DNA from: DASZVN01 sp035547055 | Lineage (GTDB): Bacteria; Pseudomonadota; Alphaproteobacteria; Rhizobiales; Methylopilaceae | Reading direction: 5' to 3' | DNA length: 16,137 nucleotides | NCBI GenBank assembly: GCA_035547055.1 | Contig: DASZVN010000174.1 | Span: 1 to 16,137, forward strand | Shown here: one piece after another, positions 5,995 to 13,511 of the stretch | Layout: each line of letters opens with the position of its first letter | Position numbering within the stretch: the first letter of the stretch is position 1 | The notes under the pieces: model-generated | Told to the model about the DNA's origin: nothing | The model's input: the letters and a program-made list of their open reading frames with translations, nothing else | The model's database searches: none | Program-made: the position numbers and the translations under genes

Positions 5995-8301
5995 TCAACG
6001 TCCCTTCGCCTTCCTGATCGCCCGCCACACCGTGTCCGGCGTGAACGGCGTGTCCAGGCGGGTGATGCCGAGCGGTGCGAGTGCGTCGAGCACGGCGTTG
6101 GCAACGCAGGGCACGGCGCCGGTGGTGCCGGCCTCGCCGGCGCCCTTTGCGCCGAGCGGGTTCGCGGGCGACGGCACCGGCCGGTTGAACAGGCGGACCG
6201 GCGGCTGGTCGTGCGCGCGCGGCATCGCGTAGTCCATGAAACTGCCGCTGAGGAGCTGGCCCGTCTCCGGGTCGTAGCGGCAGGCTTCGCCCAGCACCTG
6301 GCCGATGCCCTGCATGAGGCCGCCGACGAACTGCCCTTCGACCAGCACCGGATTGTAGACCGTGCCGCAGTCGTCGACGGCGACATAGGAGAGGAGCGCG
6401 ACCTCGCCGGTCTCGGGGTCGATCTCGACCTCGGACACATGGGCGCCGCTCGGGAACGCGGAGGCGGCGTCGAAGGCGAGCCGGGTGTCGAGCGGATGGC
6501 GGCCGCCATTTGCCGGTGCGAGGCGCCGGATCACTTCCTCGATGCGGATGCCGCGGTCGGTCCCGGCGACGCGGTAGAGCCCGTCGGCGAACTCGACGTC
6601 GGCCTGCGCCGCCTCCAGCATCTCGGCGGCGTGGGCAAGGCCCTTGCGGATCAGCTCCCGCGCCCCGGTCGCGAGCGCGGCGCCGTGGCTGACCAGCGAG
6701 CGCGAGCCGAAGCTGCCGGTGCCCTTGAGGCGCGGCCCGTCGGGATCGTTCCAGCGCAGGCGGATCGCGTCGGCGTCGACGCCGAGAAGCCCGGCGACGA
6801 GGGCCGGGAAGGCGGTCTCGTGGCCCTGGCCGGATGGGCCGGCATTGGCGAAGAGGTCGAGCCTCCCGTCGCCGTCGATCCGGATCTCGATCTCCTCCTG
6901 CACCGCGCCGCCCGACGGCTCGATGAAGACGGCGCAGCCGATGCCGCGCAGCTTGCCGCGGCCGGCCGCCTCGGCACGGCGGGCGGCGAACCCGGCCCAG
7001 TCGGCCTCGGCCAGCGCTTCGGCGAGGAGGGCAGGGGGGTCGCCGCTGTCGTAGGTCGAGCCGGTCGGCGTCGGGTAGGGAAAGTCCTCGCGCCGGATCA
7101 GGTTCTTGCGGCGGAGATCGATGCGGTCGATGCCGGTGATCCGCGCCGCTTCGTCGACCAGGCGCTCGGCGAGATAAGCGACGTTGGGCCGCCCGGCGCC
7201 GCGATAGGCGGTCTCCGGGGTCGCGTTGGTGAAGACGAGGCGGTTGAGGCCGTAGGCCGACGGGATGCGGTAGGCGTTGATCGCGCTGGTCCGCGGCGCG
7301 GCGATGGTGTTGATGAGCGGCCCCGCGCTGGAGCACCAGGCGCCGAGGTCGACCAGCCAGCCGATCCTGAGGGCGAGGAAGCGGCCCTCGGCGTCGAGCG
7401 CCAGCTCGCCCGTGAGCACCGCGCCGCGGCCGTGATGGTCGCTGACCATGCTCTCCGACCGGGTGCCGACCCATTTCACCGGGCGGCCGAGCCGGCGGGC
7501 GGCCAGCATCAGCGCGACATATTCGGGATAGATCTCGTTCCGCACGCCGAAGGCGCCGCCGACGTCCTGGGCGTGAATGCGGAAGCGCCCGATCGGCTCG
7601 CCCGTGACCTGCGCGAGCGCCGCGGCGATGTCCGCCGCACCTTGGCAGGGCACGTAGACGTCGGTGACCTCGCCGGCGGCATCGTGGGCGACCAGCGCCG
7701 ATTTCGGCTCCATCGGGCTTGCCGAGAGGCGCTGGGCCGTCACGTCGACCCGCACGACGTGAGCCGCCTTCGCGAAGGCGGCCTCGGTCGCGGCCTTGTC
7801 GCCATAGCCGAAGGCGAGGGCGAGGTTGCCGGGCGCCGCCTCATGAAGTTGCGCGGCCCCTGGCGCGATCGCGGCAGGGGCCGAGACCACTGCCGCCAGC
7901 GGCTCGTAATCGACCGCGATCAGCTCGATGGCGTCGGCCGCCGCGTCGGCCGTCTCCGCGACCACCAGCGCCAACGGCTCGCCGACGAAGCGCACGCGGT
8001 CCGTCGCCAGCGCCGGGCGCGACGGGTTCCGGAGCGGCGTGCCGTCCTCGCTCTTGAGCGGCGGGCCGCCCGGCGGGATCAGATAGCCGGCTTCCAGGAT
8101 GTCGGCGCCGATCAGCACCGCGAGCACGCCGGGCGACGCGGCGGCGGCGCTGGTGTCGATGCCGCGGATCAGGGCATGGGCCCGGTCGGCCCGCAGGAAG
8201 CCGCCGTGGACGGTCCCCGGCAACGACCAGTCGGCGGTATAGCGTCCGCGGCCGGTGACCAGCCGCAGGTCCTCGCGCCGACCGGCGAACTCTTTGGGCA
8301 T
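5995..8301 (-). CDS. Molybdenum hydroxylase large subunit (CoxL / xanthine dehydrogenase family)
   Basis: The 768-residue protein matches the molybdopterin-binding large subunit of the xanthine oxidase family. The N-terminal a/b hammerhead region has DLRLVTGRGRYTADW and RFVGEPLALVVAETADAA. The molybdenum-binding part has DVGGAFG at 246-252, the active-site loop AYRGAGR at 365-371, and GAKGAGEAG near 717-725 with the expected catalytic Glu723. AYRGAGR is the loop of form II CoxL-like proteins, not the AYRCSFR loop of true CO dehydrogenase, so a hydroxylase for an aromatic or N-heterocyclic compound is more likely. The ATG at 8301 has a good ribosome binding site (GGGGGAAG). Related enzymes need a [2Fe-2S] and an FAD subunit; neither is encoded in the window. 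It diverges from the second importer's binding-protein gene, so both may respond to one signal. Confidence 0.9.
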   Translation of the reverse strand: MPKEFAGRREDLRLVTGRGRYTADWSLPGTVHGGFLRADRAHALIRGIDTSAAAASPGVLAVLIGADILEAGYLIPPGGPPLKSEDGTPLRNPSRPALATDRVRFVGEPLALVVAETADAAADAIELIAVDYEPLAAVVSAPAAIAPGAAQLHEAAPGNLALAFGYGDKAATEAAFAKAAHVVRVDVTAQRLSASPMEPKSALVAHDAAGEVTDVYVPCQGAADIAAALAQVTGEPIGRFRIHAQDVGGAFGVRNEIYPEYVALMLAARRLGRPVKWVGTRSESMVSDHHGRGAVLTGELALDAEGRFLALRIGWLVDLGAWCSSAGPLINTIAAPRTSAINAYRIPSAYGLNRLVFTNATPETAYRGAGRPNVAYLAERLVDEAARITGIDRIDLRRKNLIRREDFPYPTPTGSTYDSGDPPALLAEALAEADWAGFAARRAEAAGRGKLRGIGCAVFIEPSGGAVQEEIEIRIDGDGRLDLFANAGPSGQGHETAFPALVAGLLGVDADAIRLRWNDPDGPRLKGTGSFGSRSLVSHGAALATGARELIRKGLAHAAEMLEAAQADVEFADGLYRVAGTDRGIRIEEVIRRLAPANGGRHPLDTRLAFDAASAFPSGAHVSEVEIDPETGEVALLSYVAVDDCGTVYNPVLVEGQFVGGLMQGIGQVLGEACRYDPETGQLLSGSFMDYAMPRAHDQPPVRLFNRPVPSPANPLGAKGAGEAGTTGAVPCVANAVLDALAPLGITRLDTPFTPDTVWRAIRKAKGR

Positions 8302-8358
8302 CGCTTCCCCCGGATGTAGCGACTACTTAGGTGCCTCATTGTCGGATGCCAAACCAGC

Positions 8359-8387
8359 TTGAATGCCCCCGAGAAGGCGCCTAGGCT
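8359..8387 (+). promoter_or_regulatory. Possible promoter of the ribose-type importer operon
   Basis: The 122-base gap between the divergent molybdenum-enzyme and binding-protein genes must hold both promoters. On the + strand TTGAAT at 8359-8364 and TAGGCT at 8382-8387 are spaced by 17 bases, a weak match to a housekeeping promoter. Two near-identical 8-base elements, AGGTGCCT at 8329-8336 and AGGCGCCT (a perfect palindrome) at 8375-8382, flank or overlap it and could bind a regulator. This is pattern matching only. Confidence 0.3.
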
Positions 8388-8423
8388 TGCGATAACGAAT
8401 ACGTGAGTACGAGGGGGGAAACC

Positions 8424-9407
8424 ATGCTGAAGCGGATGCTTGCGGCAGGTCTGCTGCTGGGAGCGCTGGCGCTGCCGTTCCACGTCGCGCAGGCGGCGGA
8501 CCATCACGAGGGCAAGCGCGTCGCGCTGTTCCTCGGGCCGACCGACGACGTCTATCTCGGCGCCATCAACAAGTATTTCACCAGCGAGGCCGGCACGCTC
8601 GGCATGAAGGTGACGACCTTCTCGAGCCCATTCGACCCGGCGCTGCAGGCGCAGCAGATCGACGACGCCATCGCGCAGAAATACGACCTCCTCGCCATCC
8701 AGATCCTGAGCCAGAAGGCGATCGTGCCGCCGCTGCTGAGGGCCAAGGCGGCGCACATCCCGGTGGTGCTGATCGCGGCGCCCTTCACCGACAACAGCCA
8801 CGACCAACTCTACGAGACCTATGTCGGCACCGACAACACCATTGCCGGCACGCTGGCGGGGCAGGCGATCGTCAACGCGCTCGAGGCGAGCCATCGCAAG
8901 ACCGCCAAGATCGGCGTGCTCGCCGGCGCCATGGCCGAGGGCAACGCGCCGACCCGCGCCGCCGCCATCAAGGCGGTGATGGCCAAGCACCCGAACTACA
9001 AGATCGTCGCCCTGGAAGACACCCAGTGGGATCCGGTGAAAGCCGAGCGGGCCGCGGGCCAGCTCATCGCCCGCTTCTCCGGCCAGGGCGGCCTCGATGC
9101 CTTCTACGGCATGAGCGACACCATCGCCAACGCCGCCGTGCAGGCGGCGAAATCGGCCGGCGTGAAGCTCGGCGAGAACGGGCTCGTCATCGTCGGCGGC
9201 TCGTGCCAGAAGCCGGGCATCCAGGACATCCGCGCCGGCACGATGGTCGCGACGGTGCTGGTCGCGCCCTCGATCGAGGGCAAGATGGGAGCCGACGCCG
9301 TCGCCAAGGTGTTCGACGGCGTCAAGCAGCCGAAGCGCCAGCACGGCCCGCACGAGATCGTCGACACCGCGACGCTCTCGAAATATGCCGACCTCTGCAC
9401 CTTCTGA
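8424..9407 (+). CDS. Ribose-type ABC importer periplasmic binding protein
   Basis: The 327-residue protein begins at ATG 8424 after a GGGGGGAA ribosome binding site; an upstream in-frame GTG at 8403 would add seven residues and would swallow that site, so it is not preferred. The signal peptide is MLKRMLAAGLLLGALALPF with probable cleavage after Ala24 (AQA-A). The mature protein has the Peripla_BP_4 (RbsB-like) pattern: KRVALFLGPTDDVYLGAINK, DDAIAQKYDLLAIQ, IPVVLIAAPF, YVGTDNTIAGTLAGQAI and the late TMVATVLVAPSIEGKMGADA. It should bind a small ligand and feed the ATPase and permeases downstream. RbsB-like proteins are best known for sugars, but the surrounding genes suggest a different small molecule here; the ligand cannot be read. 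Confidence 0.88.
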   Translation: MLKRMLAAGLLLGALALPFHVAQAADHHEGKRVALFLGPTDDVYLGAINKYFTSEAGTLGMKVTTFSSPFDPALQAQQIDDAIAQKYDLLAIQILSQKAIVPPLLRAKAAHIPVVLIAAPFTDNSHDQLYETYVGTDNTIAGTLAGQAIVNALEASHRKTAKIGVLAGAMAEGNAPTRAAAIKAVMAKHPNYKIVALEDTQWDPVKAERAAGQLIARFSGQGGLDAFYGMSDTIANAAVQAAKSAGVKLGENGLVIVGGSCQKPGIQDIRAGTMVATVLVAPSIEGKMGADAVAKVFDGVKQPKRQHGPHEIVDTATLSKYADLCTF

Positions 9408-9457
9408 GGCACCCGGCGGACGGCCAGCGCCGGTGCCGGCCGTCCCCCGCCTGTCGG

Positions 9458-9549
9458 CGTCATTGCGGGCGCAGCGAAGCGATCCGGGGCCACGAGCGCC
9501 TTCGCCAGCCGCCTTGGATTGCTTCGTCGCTCCGCTCCTCGCGATGACG
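9458..9549. repeat. Intergenic inverted repeat, copy 3
   Basis: The left arm begins CGTCATTGCGGGCGCAGCGA and continues to a GATCCG near 9480; the right arm holds TTGGATTGCTTCGTCGCTCC and ends CGCGATGACG. The arms are complementary but more diverged than in copies 1 and 2. It lies between the binding-protein stop at 9407 and the ATPase start at 9563, the same position relative to a binding-protein gene as copy 1. Confidence 0.85.
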
Positions 9550-9562
9550 GGGTGATGCTGCA

Positions 9563-11071
9563 ATGCCTGAACCGGTGCTGGCCGTCCGCGGCCTGTCGAA
9601 GAGCTTCGGCGACATCGCGGCGCTGAGCGACGTCAGCCTGGACATCGGCGCCGGCGAGGTGCGCGCAATCTGCGGCGAGAACGGCGCCGGCAAGTCCACC
9701 CTCGTCAAGCTTCTGACCGGCGCCCATCGCCCCGACGCCGGCACGATCGCGGTGGATGGCATCGACCAGGCCATCGCCTCGCCGCGCCACGCCGAGGCGC
9801 TCGGCATCGCGCTGGTGTCGCAGGAGCTGAGCCTCTGTCCCGACCTCTCGGTCCTCGACAACATCTGGCTGGGCTCGGTCCGCGTGCCCTTCTTCCACAA
9901 GCGGCCGGCGCTGCGGCGCCGGGCAGCGGAAGTGCTGCGCCTGCTCGAGGCGGACGGCATCGGGCTCGACACCCCGGTCGGGCGGCTCGGCATGGGCGCG
10001 CGCCAGCTCGTCGAGATCGCGCGGATGCTGGCGCGTGACGCCCGCATCCTGATCCTCGACGAGCCGACTGCGACCCTCTCCGACATCGAGATCGAGCGCA
10101 TCTTCGCCGCGCTGCTCGCGGTCAGGCGCGAAGGGCGCTCGGTGGTCTACATCACCCATCGGCTCGCCGAGGTGTTCCGCATCTGCGACAGCGTCACCGT
10201 GCTCCGCAACGGCGCCCATGTCGCGACGCGTCCGGTCGGCATGCTCGACCGCAACACCCTGATCGAGCTGATGCTCGGCCGCAGCTTCCAGGAAATGTAC
10301 CCCGAGGCCGGCGCCGCCGCCCGCGGCGCCGTGATGACCGTCGAGGGGCTCGCGGTACCGGGCCACGTGGTGCGCTTCGACATGGAGGTGCCGAAGGGTG
10401 CCATCGTCGCGGTCGCCGGCCAGGTCGGCTCGGGCGCGGACGAGATTGCCAGCGCCCTCGCCGGGCTCGTGCCGGACGCCAGGGGCCGGGTCGCGGTGAG
10501 AGGCCGCCCGCTGCCGCTCGGCTCCTCGGCGACGGCGCTCCGGCGCGGCGTGCTGTTCGTCTCGGGCGATCGCGCCGAGCAGGGCATCTTCCGCCGCCTC
10601 CGGGTCGGCGACAACCTGGTCGCCACCCGGCTCGCCCGCTACGTACGCTTCGGCCTGCTCGACCGCCGCGGCCTCGGTGCCGCCGCGCGGCGCCTCGCCG
10701 GCCTGGTCGGCGTCGACCGCCGCCGCATGGCGGCCCGCGCCGAGGAGCTGAGCGGCGGCAACCAGCAGAAGCTCGCCTTCGGCCGCTGCCTCGACCGCGG
10801 CGAGCCCGGCGTCCTGGTGCTGCACGAGCCGACCCGCGGCATCGACGTCGGCGCCCGCGCCGAGATCTACCGGCTGATGCGCCAGTTCTGCGCCGAAGGC
10901 TATGGTATCGTCATGACCTCGAGCGAGCTCGAGGAGATCGTCGGCATGGCCGACATCGTCCACACGCTCTATCGCGGCCGCCAGGTCGCGACCTATGCCC
11001 GGCCGGCCATCGGCCTGGAGCAGATCGTGCGCGACATCACCCACCCGGCTGCCGCCGCGGACGCGGCATGA
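9563..11071 (+). CDS. Ribose-type ABC importer ATPase with two fused nucleotide-binding domains (RbsA-like)
   Basis: The 502-residue protein has two ATPase halves, as in RbsA/MglA. The first half is complete: Walker A GENGAGKST at 38-46, signature region LGMGARQLVEIA at 142-153, Walker B ILILDEP with Asp166/Glu167 and switch His199. The second half has the degenerate Walker A usual for this family (GQVGSGADE at 286-294), a good signature LSGGNQQK, and VLVLHEPTRGIDVGAR, in which the Walker B Asp is replaced by His421 (codon CAC) while the Glu is kept. ATP turnover probably rests on the first half. Its stop overlaps the ATG of the next permease gene (ATGA), a sign of coupled translation. Confidence 0.93.
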   Translation: MPEPVLAVRGLSKSFGDIAALSDVSLDIGAGEVRAICGENGAGKSTLVKLLTGAHRPDAGTIAVDGIDQAIASPRHAEALGIALVSQELSLCPDLSVLDNIWLGSVRVPFFHKRPALRRRAAEVLRLLEADGIGLDTPVGRLGMGARQLVEIARMLARDARILILDEPTATLSDIEIERIFAALLAVRREGRSVVYITHRLAEVFRICDSVTVLRNGAHVATRPVGMLDRNTLIELMLGRSFQEMYPEAGAAARGAVMTVEGLAVPGHVVRFDMEVPKGAIVAVAGQVGSGADEIASALAGLVPDARGRVAVRGRPLPLGSSATALRRGVLFVSGDRAEQGIFRRLRVGDNLVATRLARYVRFGLLDRRGLGAAARRLAGLVGVDRRRMAARAEELSGGNQQKLAFGRCLDRGEPGVLVLHEPTRGIDVGARAEIYRLMRQFCAEGYGIVMTSSELEEIVGMADIVHTLYRGRQVATYARPAIGLEQIVRDITHPAAAADAA

Positions 11072-12069
11072 CCGCGAGCGAGTCCCGCCCCGCCGAGGCG
11101 GCGAGCGAACCGCGCGACGGCCTTGCCCGGCTGCGCCTGCCGCGGCGGACGGGCCTCCGCGTGCTGTGGGGCGTCCGGACGGTCGCGATCGTGCTGCTCG
11201 CCGGGTTCGCGCTGACGACGCCCGGCTTCCTCACCGCCGGCAGCCTGCTCACGCTGCTCGACACGCTGTCCTTCGTCGGCTGCGTCGCGGTCGGGATGAC
11301 CTTCATCACGCTGTCCGGCAACATCATGTCGTTCAGCCTCGGCGCCACGCTCTCGGCGACGACGATCGTCTTCGTCGCCGCGAGCCTGTCCTTCGGCGTC
11401 TGGGCGGCGCTCGCCGCAGCCTTCCTGTTCAGCGCCGCGCTCAGCGCCGCCCAGGGCTGGGTCATCGGCTATTTTCGCGCCAACCCGATCATCGTCACCA
11501 TGGCGATGCTCGCGCTCATCACCGGGCTCGCCACCTATTTCACCGGCGGCAGGGGCGTCTATCCCCAGGCCGGCACGCTCGACTTCCTGAAGGAGGGGCG
11601 GATCGGCCCGGTGTCCCTGCCGCTGGTGGCCTTCCTCGCCTCGGTCGCGCTCGGCCAGTTCGTCCTCTCCTTCACCCGCTTCGGGCGCAATCTCTACATG
11701 GTCGGCAGCAACCCGCGCGCCGCCGAGGCCGCCGGCATCGTCGGCTGGCGCACGGTGACGGCCGCCTATGCCCTCGCCGGTGTCTGCACGGCGATCTCGG
11801 CCGTGCTGATGGCGGCGCGCTATTCGACCGGCGAGATGACCTCGGGCGCCGGCTACGAATACCAGGCGATCAGCGCCGTCCTGGTCGGCGGCACCGCGAT
11901 CCAGGGCGGCGAGGGCTCGGCGGTGCGGACGCTGTTCGGCGCCTTCATCATCGCGCTGGTCGAGGGGCTCTTGCTCCTCAACGGCTTCAGCACCGCGATG
12001 CAGTATTTCCTGGTCGGCGTGATCGTGCTCGGCGTGATCATGCTGCAGACCGTCGGCGGCACGCGATGA
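11068..12069 (+). CDS. Ribose-type ABC importer permease 1 (RbsC-like)
   Basis: The 333-residue membrane protein belongs to the branched-chain amino acid/ribose permease family (BPD_transp_2). After a polar N-terminus of about 35 residues come about eight to nine hydrophobic segments. Family marks include FVGCVAVGMTFITLSGNI with the following SLGATLSATT, the conserved turn TRFGRNLYMVGSNPRAAEAAGI near residues 205-226, and YEYQAISAVLVGGTAIQGGEGS. The ATG overlaps the ATPase stop. A second, clearly different permease follows after 160 bases that contain an inverted repeat, so the channel is probably a heterodimer, although each could also be used separately. Confidence 0.92.
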   Translation: MTASESRPAEAASEPRDGLARLRLPRRTGLRVLWGVRTVAIVLLAGFALTTPGFLTAGSLLTLLDTLSFVGCVAVGMTFITLSGNIMSFSLGATLSATTIVFVAASLSFGVWAALAAAFLFSAALSAAQGWVIGYFRANPIIVTMAMLALITGLATYFTGGRGVYPQAGTLDFLKEGRIGPVSLPLVAFLASVALGQFVLSFTRFGRNLYMVGSNPRAAEAAGIVGWRTVTAAYALAGVCTAISAVLMAARYSTGEMTSGAGYEYQAISAVLVGGTAIQGGEGSAVRTLFGAFIIALVEGLLLLNGFSTAMQYFLVGVIVLGVIMLQTVGGTR

Positions 12070-12101
12070 TGCCGGGGCCTTTTCACGATGTGCGACTGCC
12101 T

Positions 12102-12200
12102 GTCATCCCGGACGCGGCGAAGCCGCGATCCGTGATCCGGTTTCAGGCGTGGCACCTGGCGGCCGATCCCGGCTCTTCGCTTCGCTTCGGCCGGGATGAC
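12102..12200. repeat. Intergenic inverted repeat, copy 4 (GTCATCCCGG variant)
   Basis: The element starts GTCATCCCGGACGCGGCGAA and ends with its imperfect reverse complement, a stretch around GATCCCGGCTCTTCGCTTCG closing with CCGGGATGAC (12165-12200). It shares the GTCAT...ATGAC ends and the CGAAGCGAAG core with copies 1-3 but has CCCGG instead of TGCGAG, so it looks like a second subfamily. It fills most of the gap between the two ribose-type permease genes. Confidence 0.85.
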
Positions 12201-12229
12201 GGCGGGAGTCCGTTCAACGGTGCGCAAGC

Positions 12230-13213
12230 ATGACTTGGTTCTCTCGCGCATTCGCCAACCGCTCGCTCCGCGCCTTCGTGCTGCTCGCGGTGATCGTCGC
12301 CGTGCTCGCCGTCGCCGACCAGGGCCGCGGCCGCTTCCTGAACGTCGCGACCGCCTTCAGCGTGCTGCAGCAGTTCGCGACGATCGGGCCGGTGGCGCTG
12401 GCGCTCGGCCTCACCATGATCATCCGCGAATACGACATCTCGGTCGGGGGCATGCTGAGCCTGTCGGCCTGCGTCGCAGTCATCGTCGGCAATCACGATC
12501 CCTGGCTCGGCATCGTCGCGGCACTGGTGGTCGGCCTCGCCTCCGGGGCCGCCCAAGGCGCGATCATGAACTGGCTCGGCCTGAGCTCGCTCGGCGTCAC
12601 GCTGGGCGGCCTGCTCACCCTCAGCGGTCTCGGCTACGTCCTGACCGGCAACGACACCATCGGCTTCGACGACATGGACACGGCGCTCCTGATGAACCAG
12701 CCGTTCCTCGGCCTGTTCTCGGTCCGCAACGTCGCGGCGATCGTGGCGTTCGTGCTCGTCGCCTTCCTCTTCGCCCGCACCCGGATCGGCCGGGACGTGG
12801 TCGCGACCGGCAGCGACCGCCGCGCCGCGGCGACGGCCGGCGTGCCGGTCCGCCGGATCGTCGTCGGCATCTTCATGGCGTCGGGTGCGCTGACCGCGCT
12901 GGTCGGCGCGCTCCTCAGCTACAGCCTTGCCGCGGCGTCGCCGATCGCGCTCGCCGACGCGCTGGTGCCCGGCACCGCCGCCGCGATCATCGGCGGAGTC
13001 TCGCTGACCGGCGGCAAGGGCACGCCGGTCGGCATTGCCGGCGGCGTGCTCGTGCTGTGCGCGCTCCGCTCCGGCCTGACCGCGATCGGGGTTGCGCCCT
13101 ACACCCATTATATCGTCACCGGCGGGGTGCTGCTCGCCGTGGCGCTGCTCGATGCGCCCGACCTCCGCCGCCGCCAGCTCGACTGGCGGCGGCGCTTCGC
13201 GCGCGAGGCATAG
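12230..13213 (+). CDS. Ribose-type ABC importer permease 2 (RbsC-like)
   Basis: The 327-residue membrane protein is in the same family as the previous gene. Visible family features are GPVALALGLTMIIREYDISVGGMLSLSA (the conserved DISVG segment), SSLGVTLGGLLTLSGLGYVL, the loop TRIGRDVVATGSDRRAAATAGV, and AAAIIGGVSLTGGKGTPVGI. About eight to nine hydrophobic segments are present, and the C-terminus is Arg-rich (RRRQLDWRRRFAREA). The ATG at 12230 has no strong Shine-Dalgarno and lies 29 bases after the inverted repeat. The gene ends 20 bases from the convergent LigA-like gene. Confidence 0.92.
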   Translation: MTWFSRAFANRSLRAFVLLAVIVAVLAVADQGRGRFLNVATAFSVLQQFATIGPVALALGLTMIIREYDISVGGMLSLSACVAVIVGNHDPWLGIVAALVVGLASGAAQGAIMNWLGLSSLGVTLGGLLTLSGLGYVLTGNDTIGFDDMDTALLMNQPFLGLFSVRNVAAIVAFVLVAFLFARTRIGRDVVATGSDRRAAATAGVPVRRIVVGIFMASGALTALVGALLSYSLAAASPIALADALVPGTAAAIIGGVSLTGGKGTPVGIAGGVLVLCALRSGLTAIGVAPYTHYIVTGGVLLAVALLDAPDLRRRQLDWRRRFAREA

Positions 13214-13233
13214 GCGGATCCGCCTCCGCGGAC
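13212..13233. terminator. Possible structured end between convergent genes
   Basis: The 20-base gap between convergent stops contains AGGCGGATCCGCCT at 13212-13225, a perfect 14-base palindrome that overlaps the permease stop codon, and TCCGC/GCGGA arms at 13219-13232 around a 4-base loop. Either could fold in RNA, but both stems are short and no T-run follows. A terminator role is suggested mainly by position. Confidence 0.25.
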
Positions 13234-13509
13234 CTATTGAGCCTGGGGCGGCGCCTCGGCGCGCATGCGCTCGTTGTAGACCGGCAGCGTGATGCCGCAG
13301 GCCTCGAAGCGCGGCAGGTAGCCCATCAGGAACGAGTTCGCGCCCATGCGGTAGAGCTTGCCGACGTCGCCGCCGAGCAGCGCCGCGCGCTCCTCCTCGG
13401 TAAGGTCGCGCGCAGCCAGCGCGGCCTTCGGATCGGTCTTCATCTTCTCGCGAAACGCCTTGTCGCGCAGCAGCTCGCGGCAGAGATAGTTGACCTCGTA
13501 GACGGACAT
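13234..13509 (-). CDS. Extradiol ring-cleavage dioxygenase small subunit (LigA-like)
   Basis: The 91-residue protein matches the LigA domain, the alpha subunit of protocatechuate 4,5-dioxygenase-type enzymes: LCRELLRDKAFREKMKTDP, then LTEEERAALLGGDVGKLYRM. It is shorter than the roughly 139-residue LigA of Sphingobium and is essentially the domain alone. The ATG at 13509 follows the LigB-like stop by two bases, so the two are co-translated, LigB-like first. The small subunit in known enzymes closes over the active site of the beta subunit. The subunit order is the reverse of the classical ligAB operon. Confidence 0.85.
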   Translation of the reverse strand: MSVYEVNYLCRELLRDKAFREKMKTDPKAALAARDLTEEERAALLGGDVGKLYRMGANSFLMGYLPRFEACGITLPVYNERMRAEAPPQAQ

Positions 13510-13511
13510 GG

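Noticed and set aside
5995..8301. True aerobic CO dehydrogenase CoxL
   Set aside because: The active-site loop is AYRGAGR rather than AYRCSFR and no coxS or coxM is adjacent.
6211..8319. Long open frame of 702 codons on the + strand, antisense to the molybdenum enzyme
   Set aside because: The - strand frame has clear family motifs throughout; the + frame is Arg/Gly/Asp-rich without any recognisable domain, as expected of a GC-rich shadow.
9104..11044. Open frame of 646 codons on the - strand, antisense to the importer binding-protein and ATPase genes
   Set aside because: It runs across two well-supported + strand genes and an inverted repeat and shows no family motif.
4256..12200. The four similar repeats as a CRISPR array
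   Set aside because: They are kilobases apart, each is an inverted repeat of about 90 bases in its own gap, and there are no regularly spaced units or spacers.
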